Source: Sulfurimonas autotrophica (GTDB taxonomy: Bacteria > Campylobacterota > Campylobacteria > Campylobacterales > Sulfurimonadaceae). From it: 47,195 nt of DNA. A model generated the notes under the pieces. The model was given only the letters and a program-made list of their open reading frames with translations, made no database searches and was not told where the DNA came from. Location: contig DQUE01000153.1 of assembly GCA_015662405.1 (NCBI GenBank), positions 1 through 47,195 of the forward strand, given 5' to 3'. This document shows, piece after piece, positions 31,071 through 38,762 of the stretch; position 1 is the stretch's first letter; each line of letters starts with the position of its first letter. The position numbers and the translations under genes were made by a program.

Positions 31071-31427
31071 CTAAAACTTAATTTCGTTTGCACGAAGTGC
31101 GTCACCAAATGCAGCGATAACACCGTGATATTGGTAACCATTACGGTCAAATACAATCTCAGAGATGTTTGCTTCTTTCAGTTTAGCAGCAAATGCCTCA
31201 CCAAGTGCAGCAGCACCTTCTTTATTTGCTTTATGACCAGTAGCCTTTGAGTGTAATGCACAAATTGTTGTTGCAGTTGCATCATCAATTGCTTGTACAC
31301 TTAGGTAACGATTTGATTTAAATACAGAAACACGAGGAAGTTTAGCACTACCAGATATTTTTGCACGGATACGACGCTTACGTTTTAAACGATTCGCAAT
31401 TTTGCTTTTTAATACTTTAGCATTCAT
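31071..31427 (-). CDS. rplR: 50S ribosomal protein L18
   Basis: A 118-residue 5S-rRNA-binding protein. The N-terminal basic tail (NRLKRKRRIRAKISGSAKLP) and the LPRVSVFKSNRYLSVQAIDD strand are typical, and the end FDRNGYQYHGVIAAFGDALR is the family signature. It lies between rplF and rpsE in the usual spc order. Confidence 0.98.
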   Translation of the reverse strand: MNAKVLKSKIANRLKRKRRIRAKISGSAKLPRVSVFKSNRYLSVQAIDDATATTICALHSKATGHKANKEGAAALGEAFAAKLKEANISEIVFDRNGYQYHGVIAAFGDALRANEIKF

Positions 31428-31440
31428 CTATCTTCCTCCC

Positions 31441-31977
31441 TTATTTCTTAGCAGTTTTACCGGCTTTACGCACGATATGCTCATCTATGTATTTAACACC
31501 TTTACCTTTATAAGGCTCTGGTGGACGGAATGATCTAATCTCAGCAGCAGTTTGACCTAACATCTGTTTGTCATGACTTTTCAGAGTGATAACATTCTTT
31601 TCAACACTTGCCTCTATACCTTCTGGCAACTCATAATTAATATCATGAGAAAAACCAAGTTGAAGATTTAAAACTTTCCCTTGAACGGCTGCTCTATAAC
31701 CAACACCATTAATTTCCAATTGCTTCGTATAACCAGTAGTTAAACCAGTAACGATATTTTGAGCAAGTGCTCTAAAAGTTCCCCAAAAAGCTCTATGCTC
31801 ACGAGAATCTGAAAGATTTTTAAAAGTTAAAATATTCCCTTCTATCGTGAAAGTAACATATCCTTTTGTATCTAAATCAACAACTTTTTTGCCTTTAGCA
31901 AAAGTGATAACATTTCCATTTGCAGTAACAGTAATGTCACTAGGAAACTCTACAGGGTTTTTTCCAATTCTTGACAT
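31441..31977 (-). CDS. rplF: 50S ribosomal protein L6
   Basis: A 178-residue protein with two related domains. The start MSRIGKNPVEFPSDITVTAN and the C-terminal motif RSFRPPEPYKGKGVKYIDEH identify L6, which sits near the factor-binding region of the large subunit. Length and order (rpsH-rplF-rplR) are standard. Confidence 0.98.
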   Translation of the reverse strand: MSRIGKNPVEFPSDITVTANGNVITFAKGKKVVDLDTKGYVTFTIEGNILTFKNLSDSREHRAFWGTFRALAQNIVTGLTTGYTKQLEINGVGYRAAVQGKVLNLQLGFSHDINYELPEGIEASVEKNVITLKSHDKQMLGQTAAEIRSFRPPEPYKGKGVKYIDEHIVRKAGKTAKK

Positions 31978-31986
31978 ACTATACTC

Positions 31987-32385
31987 CTACCATACCGTAC
32001 ACATAACTTCACCACCAATACCAAGCTCATACGCTTTATCGTTTGGTAGAACGCCATGTGATGTACTAACAATAATAGTACCATAACCATTTTTGAAACG
32101 TTTAATATCTTCTTTCCCTTTGTAAACACGTCTACCAGGTTTTGATACTCTTTTCATTTCATTGATTACAGTTTTACCATTTTCATCATACTTTAGTACA
32201 ACTTTAACAGTTTTTTTTACACCATCTTCAATTACATTGCATGATTCAATGTAACCTTTATCTACTAAGATATTTGCTACAGCTTCAACACTCTTAGAGT
32301 GAACTAAAGTTGTAACTGGTAATCTTCTCATACCAGCATTTCGAATACGAGTTAACGCATCAGATACTAAATCATTAATTGCCAT
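31987..32385 (-). CDS. rpsH: 30S ribosomal protein S8
   Basis: A 132-residue S8, a primary 16S rRNA binder. MAINDLVSDALTRIRNAGMR at the start and GTIIVSTSHGVLPNDKAYEL, ending GGEVMCTVW, match the family closely. It is 72 bases after rpsN, the largest gap within this ribosomal run. In E. coli S8 represses spc translation; no similar target structure was worked out here. Confidence 0.98.
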   Translation of the reverse strand: MAINDLVSDALTRIRNAGMRRLPVTTLVHSKSVEAVANILVDKGYIESCNVIEDGVKKTVKVVLKYDENGKTVINEMKRVSKPGRRVYKGKEDIKRFKNGYGTIIVSTSHGVLPNDKAYELGIGGEVMCTVW

Positions 32386-32457
32386 TTATATATTCCTTAT
32401 TTGTAGTTATCTCATTTACATAAAATAACTGCTGACTGCTAGTAGTTTCCTCTTGGT

Positions 32458-32643
32458 TTACCAAGAAGACTTTCTAACACCTGGTATTAAACCTTCATTT
32501 GCCATTTTTCTAAAACAGATACGACAAATTCCAAAATCTCTAAGTACTGAGTGTGGACGGCCACAAATCTGACAACGTGTATAAGCACGTACTTTAAATT
32601 TTGGAGTTCTCGCAGCTTTAGCTATCATAGATTTCTTAGCCAT
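32458..32643 (-). CDS. rpsN: 30S ribosomal protein S14, zinc-binding type (type Z)
   Basis: A 61-residue S14 of the short zinc type: C-x2-C (CQICGRPH) and C-x2-C (CRICFR) form the zinc site, and the end PGVRKSSW is conserved. The long, zinc-free S14 type is not seen here. The ATG shares one base with the rplE stop. A small hairpin (TCTTGG, TTTA, CCAAGA at 32451-32466) covers its stop codon. Confidence 0.97.
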   Translation of the reverse strand: MAKKSMIAKAARTPKFKVRAYTRCQICGRPHSVLRDFGICRICFRKMANEGLIPGVRKSSW

Positions 32644-33188
32644 TAGTTGCTCCCTTTAGTAAAAGGCATGCCCATTTTCTCTAACAGAGTAAATGCTGCC
32701 TTATCTGAATCTGCAGATGTTACGATGGTAATATTCATCCCATGAATCTGCATAATCGAATCATAGCTTATTTCAGGGAAAATAAGTTGCTCTTGAAGAC
32801 CAAAGTTATAGTTACCACGACCATCAAATCCATTTCTTGGAACACCACGGAAATCTTTCACACGTGGAAGTGCAATAGATACAAGACGATCAAAGAAATT
32901 ATACATATTTTCACCACGAAGTGTTACACGAACACCTACTGGCATACCTTCACGAACTTTAAAACCTGCAACAGATTTTTTAGCTATTACAGTAGAAGCC
33001 TTTTGACCTGCTATTGTTGTGATAGTATCTTCAATATTTTTAATAAGTTTATTATCTTTCATAGCAAAACCAGCACCTACAGAGATAACAATTTTATCTA
33101 ATGCAGGAGTTTGCATTACATTCTTAATACCAAGCTCTGCTTGAATCTCTGGTTTAAGTGCTAAATACTTTTCTTTTAAACGAGCCAT
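32643..33188 (-). CDS. rplE: 50S ribosomal protein L5
   Basis: A 181-residue 5S rRNA-binding protein of the central protuberance. KNVMQTPALDKIVISVGAGF near the start, GMPVGVRVTLRGENMYNFFD in the middle and FPEISYDSIMQIHGMNITIV near the end identify it. It lies four bases after rplX and overlaps the rpsN start by one base. Confidence 0.98.
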   Translation of the reverse strand: MARLKEKYLALKPEIQAELGIKNVMQTPALDKIVISVGAGFAMKDNKLIKNIEDTITTIAGQKASTVIAKKSVAGFKVREGMPVGVRVTLRGENMYNFFDRLVSIALPRVKDFRGVPRNGFDGRGNYNFGLQEQLIFPEISYDSIMQIHGMNITIVTSADSDKAAFTLLEKMGMPFTKGSN

Positions 33189-33192
33189 CTAA

Positions 33193-33423
33193 TTATGCCT
33201 CCACTTTACGTACGTTTGAAACATCGATTGGCATCTCTTTTTTAATATGCCCACCTTTTGTGTTCTCTTCAGTTGGCTTAATAGCTTTTTTGGCTATTTT
33301 ACAACCCTCAACAATTACTTTGTTTTTCTTAGGAAAAACCGCAAGTACAACTGCTTTTGTACCTTTGTCATCTCCAGCAATGATTTCTACCATATCGCCT
33401 TTTTTGAAACGAAACTTTGCCAT
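33193..33423 (-). CDS. rplX: 50S ribosomal protein L24
   Basis: A 76-residue KOW-domain protein (FRFKKGDMVEIIAGDDKGTK), an early assembly factor of the large subunit. It is shorter than E. coli L24 (about 104) but in range for Campylobacterota. The ATG overlaps the rplN stop by one base. Confidence 0.96.
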   Translation of the reverse strand: MAKFRFKKGDMVEIIAGDDKGTKAVVLAVFPKKNKVIVEGCKIAKKAIKPTEENTKGGHIKKEMPIDVSNVRKVEA

Positions 33424-33791
33424 TACACAACCTCCGGAGCAAGAGATACAATTTTCATAAATCCTGCGTAACGTACTTCACGACCAATTGGACCAAAGAT
33501 ACGAGTACCAATAGGCTCTCTCTTGTCATCAAGTATAACTGCTGCATTGTCATCAAAACGGATCAATGAACCATTTTCACGCTGAATCTCTTTATGAGTT
33601 CTCACCACAACAGCTTTTACAACTTTACCTTTTTTCACTTTAGCAGTTGGAATCGCTTTTTTTACAGAAGCAACAATAACATCACCTACTGAAGCATAAC
33701 GACGTTTAGAACCACCAAGTACCTTAATACACATAATCTCTTTCGCACCTGTATTATCAGCTACATTTAAACGAGTAAAACCTTGAATCAT
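33423..33791 (-). CDS. rplN: 50S ribosomal protein L14
   Basis: A 122-residue protein that is nearly invariant in bacteria: MIQGFTRLNVADNTGAKEIM, GDVIVASVKKAIPTAKVKKG, and the end REVRYAGFMKIVSLAPEVV. It contacts the small subunit in the 70S ribosome. It begins one base after the rpsQ stop. Confidence 0.98.
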   Translation of the reverse strand: MIQGFTRLNVADNTGAKEIMCIKVLGGSKRRYASVGDVIVASVKKAIPTAKVKKGKVVKAVVVRTHKEIQRENGSLIRFDDNAAVILDDKREPIGTRIFGPIGREVRYAGFMKIVSLAPEVV

Positions 33792-33792
33792 A

Positions 33793-34038
33793 CTACGCTC
33801 CCTTTACAACTGATTTAAGTCTAAAAGATTTAGTCTTTGAAAGTGGACGACACTCAATTGCAACAATCTCGTCTCCAACTTTTACTTCATTACGCTCATC
33901 ATGCACTAGGTACTTTTTGAAACGCTTTACAACTTTATGATAACGAGGATGCATTACACGACGTTCAACAAGTATAGTTACTGTTTTATCGCCTGCAATT
34001 TTAATTACGTTACCTTGAATTTCACGCTTATTTGCCAT
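33793..34038 (-). CDS. rpsQ: 30S ribosomal protein S17
   Basis: An 81-residue OB-fold protein that binds 16S rRNA early in assembly. KREIQGNVIKIAGDKTVTIL, then HPRYHKVVKRFKKYLVHDE and IECRPLSKTKSFRLKSVVK match the family. It follows rpmC by nine bases. Confidence 0.97.
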   Translation of the reverse strand: MANKREIQGNVIKIAGDKTVTILVERRVMHPRYHKVVKRFKKYLVHDERNEVKVGDEIVAIECRPLSKTKSFRLKSVVKGA

Positions 34039-34047
34039 CGCTCGCCC

Positions 34048-34236
34048 CTACTTTGCTACTGCAGCAAGTGCAGTATTAATTCTTGCAATATCTTTTTTAG
34101 CAACACGAAGTTCACTAGTATTTTGTAATTGCATCATCTTCTGTTTAATTTTTAAAGTAAACAGTTCTGTCTTTTTTTCTTTGAGCATTGCTTGAAGCTC
34201 AGCTACATTTTTATCTGCTAAATCAGAATATTTCAT
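34048..34236 (-). CDS. rpmC: 50S ribosomal protein L29
   Basis: A 62-residue two-helix protein at the exit tunnel, where trigger factor and the signal recognition particle dock. MKYSDLADKNVAELQAMLKE and KDIARINTALAAVAK fit the family. It overlaps rplP by 14 bases, so translation is coupled. Confidence 0.96.
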   Translation of the reverse strand: MKYSDLADKNVAELQAMLKEKKTELFTLKIKQKMMQLQNTSELRVAKKDIARINTALAAVAK

Positions 34237-34648
34237 TGTTCATCTCCGCAGTAACAATTTTACATTTGAATGGTAGTTTATGCATAGCAAGAGTTAATGC
34301 TTCACGAGCAAGTTCTTCTGGCACACCACCCATTTCAAAGATTATACGACCTGGTTTAATATTCATTACCCACTGATCAACTGCACCTTTACCTTTACCC
34401 ATACGAGTTTCAAGAGGCTTCGCAGTTAATGGCTTCGCAGGAAATACTCTAATCCAAATCTTTCCTTGTCTTTTAATGTGACGAGTTGCAGAAATACGAG
34501 CCGACTCAATTTGACGTGAGTTAATACGACCAGCTTCTACCGCTTTAAATGCGATGTCACCAAAAGATAATTTATAACCAGAACGAGCATAACCACGGTT
34601 ACGACCTTTCATTACTTTACGATATTTTGTTCTTTTTGGCATTAACAT
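34223..34648 (-). CDS. rplP: 50S ribosomal protein L16
   Basis: A 141-residue protein that positions tRNA in the A site. MLMPKRTKYRKVMKGRNRGY, GKIWIRVFPAKPLTAKPLET and the basic C-terminus are characteristic. The ATG at 34648 is chosen over the one two codons later because L16 proteins begin M-L-x-PKRTK; the usual E. coli form is MLQPKRTKFRK. Confidence 0.97.
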   Translation of the reverse strand: MLMPKRTKYRKVMKGRNRGYARSGYKLSFGDIAFKAVEAGRINSRQIESARISATRHIKRQGKIWIRVFPAKPLTAKPLETRMGKGKGAVDQWVMNIKPGRIIFEMGGVPEELAREALTLAMHKLPFKCKIVTAEMNNEIF

Positions 34649-34650
34649 GA

Positions 34651-35367
34651 TTATTCAGCCTTTTCACTATTTTCACGTCTAGCTGGTTTTCTACCACGAC
34701 GCTCTTTTTTCTCTTCTTTTGCTTCTGCAGGAATACCTTTTGTGAGTACTTCCCCTTTAAAAATCCATACTTTTACACCGATAATCCCGTATGTAGTATG
34801 TGCTTCAGCGAAACCATAATCAATTTTTGCACGAAGTGTATGAAGAGGAACACGCCCCTCTAGGTACCATTCAGTACGTGCCATTTCAGCACCACCTAAA
34901 CGACCTGCAACTGCAACTTTGATACCCTTAGCACCTGAACGCTGTGCACCTTGCATAACCTTTTTCATAGCTCTTCTAAATGCAACACGACGCTCTAGTT
35001 GCGTAGCAACATTTTCAGCAACAAGTTGTGCTGAAATTTGTGCTTTTTTCTCTTCTTTTATGTTGATAGAGAGTGGTTTACCCACAAGTTTTTGAACAGC
35101 AGTTTTTAGTTTCTCTATATCTGCACCTTTTTTCCCGATGATAATACCAGGACGAGCTGCAACAATAGTTACACGAAGACGCTTCACTGTTCTTTCAATG
35201 ATGATGTTAGAAACACCAGCATAATAGAGCTCTTTTTTCAAATATGTTCTTATCTTGTGATCTTCACCTAAAGCAGCAGGAGCTGATTTAAAGTTAGGAA
35301 ACCATCTTGATTCCCAATTACGGTTGATTCCAAGACGCAAACCAATTGGATTAACTTTTTGACCCAT
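34651..35367 (-). CDS. rpsC: 30S ribosomal protein S3
   Basis: A 238-residue protein. MGQKVNPIGLRLGINRNWES at the start, a KH domain (VAARPGIIIGKKGADIEKLK) and a C-terminal domain with GRVPLHTLRAKIDYGFAEAH. It lines the mRNA entry channel. The end carries a charged tail (AKEEKKERRGRKPARREN) that varies between lineages. Confidence 0.98.
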   Translation of the reverse strand: MGQKVNPIGLRLGINRNWESRWFPNFKSAPAALGEDHKIRTYLKKELYYAGVSNIIIERTVKRLRVTIVAARPGIIIGKKGADIEKLKTAVQKLVGKPLSINIKEEKKAQISAQLVAENVATQLERRVAFRRAMKKVMQGAQRSGAKGIKVAVAGRLGGAEMARTEWYLEGRVPLHTLRAKIDYGFAEAHTTYGIIGVKVWIFKGEVLTKGIPAEAKEEKKERRGRKPARRENSEKAE

Positions 35368-35368
35368 A

Positions 35369-35686
35369 CTATTTACCCTCTACTTCTACTAAGATATGTG
35401 CTGTTGGTTTACGAATACCAGATGCCATACCACGAGCACGTGGACGGAAACGCTTCAGTACTGGACCATTGTCAACACGGCATGATGTTATTACACAATC
35501 TTCAGCCTCATTACCACTGTTAGCAACCGCAGATGCAATTACCTTAGCAATAATTTTCGCTGCCTTATTTGGAGTGAACTCTAAAGCGGCCATAGCCTCT
35601 TCAGCATTCATACCTTGCACTTCACGTGCAATAAGACGAGATTTTATAGGTGATACACGGATAAATTTTAGTAATGCTCTAGCCAT
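35369..35686 (-). CDS. rplV: 50S ribosomal protein L22
   Basis: A 105-residue protein that reaches into the peptide exit tunnel. ARALLKFIRVSPIKSRLIAR and the beta-hairpin RFRPRARGMASGIRKPTAHI identify it; mutations in this hairpin give macrolide resistance in other bacteria. One base separates it from rpsC. Confidence 0.97.
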   Translation of the reverse strand: MARALLKFIRVSPIKSRLIAREVQGMNAEEAMAALEFTPNKAAKIIAKVIASAVANSGNEAEDCVITSCRVDNGPVLKRFRPRARGMASGIRKPTAHILVEVEGK

Positions 35687-35688
35687 GA

Positions 35689-35964
35689 CTACCCCTTCTT
35701 CTGAACAGAGCCCTTATGGCCCTTAAATGTACGAGTTGGTGCAAATTCACCAAGCTTATAACCAATATGATTCTCTGTAACATACACAGGAACGAACTGG
35801 CGACCATTGTGAACATTTATTGTCAAACCAACCATTTCAGGAAGAACCATAGATCTTCTTGACCAAGTTTTAATAGGTTTTTTCTTAGCTTCAGCTCTCA
35901 TAGCCTCCACTTTTTTCATTAAATGATCATCTACGAATGGACCTTTTTTTACTGAACGAGCCAT
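35689..35964 (-). CDS. rpsS: 30S ribosomal protein S19
   Basis: A 91-residue protein on the head of the small subunit. MARSVKKGPFVDDHLMKKVE, then TWSRRSMVLPEMVGLTINVH and LGEFAPTRTFKGHKG are family-standard. It lies between rplB and rplV in the usual S10 order. Confidence 0.98.
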   Translation of the reverse strand: MARSVKKGPFVDDHLMKKVEAMRAEAKKKPIKTWSRRSMVLPEMVGLTINVHNGRQFVPVYVTENHIGYKLGEFAPTRTFKGHKGSVQKKG

Positions 35965-35966
35965 TA

Positions 35967-36812
35967 TTAACCTACCCTTTTAGCATTTGGTTTACGGCGA
36001 GTAATAATTAACTTATCACTAGCTTTTTTACGACGAGTTTTAGCACCCTTCGTTGGTTTACCCCAAGGAGTAACTGGATGACGACCTGAGTTCGTTTTCC
36101 CTTCACCACCACCATGCGGGTGATCAATCGGGTTCATTGCAGAACCACGAGTCTGTGGACGAATACCAAGGTGACGTTGGCGACCAGCTTTTGCAATAAC
36201 AATATTAGCAAACTCTTCATTTCCAACAGTCCCAACTGTAGCTAAACACTCACCAAGTACTAAACGCATCTCTGATGAAGGCATACGCAATGACACATAT
36301 TTTCCATCACGACCCATAATTTGAGCAGAAGTTCCAGCTGAACGAACTAACTGTCCGCCTTTACCAACTTTTAGCTCAATATTATGCACAAGTGTACCAA
36401 CAGGAATATTTTGCAGTTTCATCGCATTACCAGGTTTTACATCTAAACCAGACTCTGCTGATTCTACTGTATCTCCAACACTTAAACCTTTTGGTTGTAA
36501 AATGTATCTTTTTTCACCATCAGCATATGTAATTAAGGCAATACGACAATTGCGGTACGGATCATACTCAATTGCAGATACTCTACCAGGAACACCAAAT
36601 TTATTACGTTTAAAATCAATTATACGGTAAAGCTTTTTCGCACCAGCTTGTCTATGACGAGAAGTGATACGACCATTATTATTACGACCAGCAGTTGTCG
36701 GAAGTTTCACCAACAATGAACGAACGCTTGCTTTAGCAGTGATATCTGAACTATCTACATTCGTATAAAAACGACGAGATGGAGTTATCGGTCTATAAGT
36801 TTTAATTGCCAT
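35967..36812 (-). CDS. rplB: 50S ribosomal protein L2
   Basis: A 281-residue protein close to the peptidyl transferase centre and needed for subunit joining. The catalytic-region motif MNPIDHPHGGGEGKTNSGRH, and the start KTYRPITPSRRFYTNVDSSD, identify it. Length is typical (about 275). Confidence 0.98.
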   Translation of the reverse strand: MAIKTYRPITPSRRFYTNVDSSDITAKASVRSLLVKLPTTAGRNNNGRITSRHRQAGAKKLYRIIDFKRNKFGVPGRVSAIEYDPYRNCRIALITYADGEKRYILQPKGLSVGDTVESAESGLDVKPGNAMKLQNIPVGTLVHNIELKVGKGGQLVRSAGTSAQIMGRDGKYVSLRMPSSEMRLVLGECLATVGTVGNEEFANIVIAKAGRQRHLGIRPQTRGSAMNPIDHPHGGGEGKTNSGRHPVTPWGKPTKGAKTRRKKASDKLIITRRKPNAKRVG

Positions 36813-36813
36813 C

Positions 36814-37095
36814 TTATACCGCCAAACTTTCTATTTGTGCACCTTCAGGTAATGTAACATAAAACTTTTTAAAGTCATTTTGTTTACCCTGTACACCACG
36901 GAAACGCTTTACTTTTCCGCTTTGATTTAGAGAGTTGATTTTTGTTGGAATAATTCCAAAATACTCTCTAAACACCTCTTTAAGACCTGTTTTACTCATA
37001 CGTGGTGATGTTTGTACAACAATAACACCAGCTTCTTGTAAACCTAACGTCTTTTCTGTATATAAAATAGATTTAATATCTGTAATATCAGCCAT
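36814..37095 (-). CDS. rplW: 50S ribosomal protein L23
   Basis: A 93-residue protein at the tunnel exit, the docking site for trigger factor. DIKSILYTEKTLGLQEAGVI and KTGLKEVFREYFGIIPTKIN, then KFYVTLPEGAQI match the family. Its start overlaps the rplD stop by one base. Confidence 0.96.
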   Translation of the reverse strand: MADITDIKSILYTEKTLGLQEAGVIVVQTSPRMSKTGLKEVFREYFGIIPTKINSLNQSGKVKRFRGVQGKQNDFKKFYVTLPEGAQIESLAV

Positions 37096-37709
37096 TACTT
37101 AGCCTCACTTGTTAAAGTTTCCCATACAGCTTTTTCTATCACAATTGAGCGATAGTTTGCAGCTAAGTATGCATTTAACTCATTAGATTCAATAACATAT
37201 GTTTGATGTAAATTCTCAAACGCTAAAAATGTCTTTTCATCTAATAAAGATTTCACAAAAAGTGTATCTCTTTGACCTAAAGCTTTAAATATTGCTGCTG
37301 CATCTTTCGTTTTACCAGACTCAACAGAGATAGTCTCAACGATAAAAAGAGTACCATTTTGTGCGTGCTCATTTAAAGCAAAGTTCAAAGCAAGTTTTTT
37401 CTGCTTTTTATTTACTTTTAAATCGTAGTTACGGTTATTTTGAGAACCAAAAGCCTTACCACCACCTACGAATAGAGGAGAACGTCTTGAACCTGCACGA
37501 GCACGACCGCCACCTTTTTGAGCCCATGGTTTTTTACCACCACCACGTACTTCACTTCTACCTTTCGTTGTTGCTGTATTTGCACGTTGTGCAGCTTGAG
37601 CAGACTTTACATAAAGGTAAAGGTTATGAGGGTTAATTCCAGAGAATGACTCTGGTAATGCTAACTCAGATGCTTTTTCCATTTTTTCATTTAAAACGAT
37701 TGCGCTCAT
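37095..37709 (-). CDS. rplD: 50S ribosomal protein L4
   Basis: A 204-residue protein with the tunnel loop GGGKKPWAQKGGGRARAGSR followed by RSPLFVGGGKAFG. In E. coli L4 represses its own S10 operon at the leader; whether it does so here is unknown, though the leader has a small hairpin at 38641-38658. Overlaps rplC by one base. Confidence 0.98.
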   Translation of the reverse strand: MSAIVLNEKMEKASELALPESFSGINPHNLYLYVKSAQAAQRANTATTKGRSEVRGGGKKPWAQKGGGRARAGSRRSPLFVGGGKAFGSQNNRNYDLKVNKKQKKLALNFALNEHAQNGTLFIVETISVESGKTKDAAAIFKALGQRDTLFVKSLLDEKTFLAFENLHQTYVIESNELNAYLAANYRSIVIEKAVWETLTSEAK

Positions 37710-38299
37710 TATTTAGCTACCTTTACACGACCTAGAGCACCGTTAGCACCTGAAACTGAACCTAAAACCGCAATAATTTTGTTTTCAGCATCGAAAGAAA
37801 CGATCTCATTTTTTACACTATTTTGTGTATTTCCGTATTGTCCAGGCATTTTCTTACCTTTCATTACACGACCTGGCCATTCAGCATTACCGATAGAACC
37901 TGTTCTACGACCAAATCTGTGACCGTGAGATGCAGGACCACCACCGAAATTCCAACGCTTCATACCACCTGAAAAACCACGACCTTTTGTGTTGAAAGTA
38001 GTTTTTAACCTATTAGCTTCTGCTAATGGAGCTAAATCTAAATCACCCGCTTCAGTGTTTGCTACTTCTAATGTAACAAAACGGTTAAATTCAGATGGAA
38101 GGTTGTATTTCTTCTGTTGACCTTCTATTGCTTTATTCATTTTTTTACCGCTGTTGTAAGCGACAATTGCACTTACTGTGCCATCTTCTTTTGCATTTAC
38201 TTCACATACTTTCGCATCTAAAACTCTTAAAAGAGTAACTGGTTTAGATGGAACTGTGATAGTACGGCTCATACCGATTTTTTCAACAATATATTCCAC
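37709..38299 (-). CDS. rplC: 50S ribosomal protein L3
   Basis: A 196-residue protein near the peptidyl transferase centre. MEYIVEKIGMSRTI at the start, and the loop TKGRGFSGGMKRWNFGGGPA with SHGHRFGRRTGSIGNAEWPG, which contains the glutamine-methylation region in other bacteria. It is shorter in its N-terminal barrel than E. coli L3 (209). Eight bases separate it from rpsJ. Confidence 0.98.
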   Translation of the reverse strand: MEYIVEKIGMSRTITVPSKPVTLLRVLDAKVCEVNAKEDGTVSAIVAYNSGKKMNKAIEGQQKKYNLPSEFNRFVTLEVANTEAGDLDLAPLAEANRLKTTFNTKGRGFSGGMKRWNFGGGPASHGHRFGRRTGSIGNAEWPGRVMKGKKMPGQYGNTQNSVKNEIVSFDAENKIIAVLGSVSGANGALGRVKVAK

Positions 38300-38307
38300 G
38301 ACTACTC

Positions 38308-38619
38308 CTATTTGTCCATAGAGCGAACTTCAACGTCCACTTCCGGTGCAAGATCTAGTTTCATTAATGAATCCACTGTTTCCGGTGTTGCAGAAACGAT
38401 GTCGATCATTCTTGCGTGCATACGAATTTCAAACTGCTCACGAGATTTTTTGTTCACGTGAACTGATTTCAATACTGTATATTTACGAATTTTTGTTGGC
38501 AAAGGTATTGGACCACGAATTACGGCACCTGTACGCTTTACAGCCTCTACGATTGACGCTACTGATCTATCTAACACACGATGATCGTAAGCTTTCAATT
38601 TTAAACGAATTTTTTCCAT
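38308..38619 (-). CDS. rpsJ: 30S ribosomal protein S10
   Basis: A 103-residue protein that also takes part in antitermination with NusB. MEKIRLKLKAYDHRVLDRSV and RGPIPLPTKIRKYTVLKSVH, then IRMHARMIDIVSATPETVDS are near-invariant. It is the first gene of the operon; the promoter is at 38676-38704, and AGAAGGAAA is the ribosome site. Confidence 0.98.
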   Translation of the reverse strand: MEKIRLKLKAYDHRVLDRSVASIVEAVKRTGAVIRGPIPLPTKIRKYTVLKSVHVNKKSREQFEIRMHARMIDIVSATPETVDSLMKLDLAPEVDVEVRSMDK

Positions 38620-38640
38620 GTTTTTCCTTCTAAAGAACTC

Positions 38641-38658
38641 GTTGGATCTTAGCCCAAC
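38641..38658 (-). promoter_or_regulatory. Small hairpin in the S10 operon leader
   Basis: On the transcript, GTTGG and CCAAC (plus-strand 38641-38645 and 38654-38658) enclose eight bases. It is the only clear structure in the leader of about 50 bases, and lies 22 bases before the rpsJ ATG. It is too short to be a homologue of the E. coli L4-responsive leader as such. Confidence 0.35.
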
Positions 38659-38675
38659 TATTTTAAGGGAGCGAA

Positions 38676-38704
38676 ATTATACTCAAAGCGTCATAAATAT
38701 TCAA
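38676..38704 (-). promoter_or_regulatory. Promoter of the S10-spc operon
   Basis: On the minus strand a TTGAAT -35 box (38704-38699) and a perfect TATAAT -10 box (38681-38676) are exactly 17 bases apart. Transcription should start near 38669, giving a leader of about 50 bases before rpsJ. It is the best-formed promoter in the window, fitting a highly expressed ribosomal operon. Confidence 0.75.
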
Positions 38705-38741
38705 GGATTTATGCAGTAAAAATTGATTTTTTCTTTAATTT

Positions 38742-38762
38742 ATTTCCTTTTAATAAGGAAAT
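38742..38762. repeat. Inverted repeat at the start of the orphan ATPase gene
   Basis: ATTTCCTT at 38742-38749 and AAGGAAAT at 38755-38762, a perfect 8-bp repeat with five bases between. It overlaps the first possible ATG (38761) and the only ribosome-site-like sequence (AAGGAA). In RNA it would hide this site; in DNA it could be an operator. Confidence 0.5.

Noticed and set aside
32451..32466. 6-bp hairpin over the rpsN stop codon as a terminator inside the ribosomal operon
   Set aside because: The stem is short, has no T run, and the operon continues with rpsH 72 bases later.
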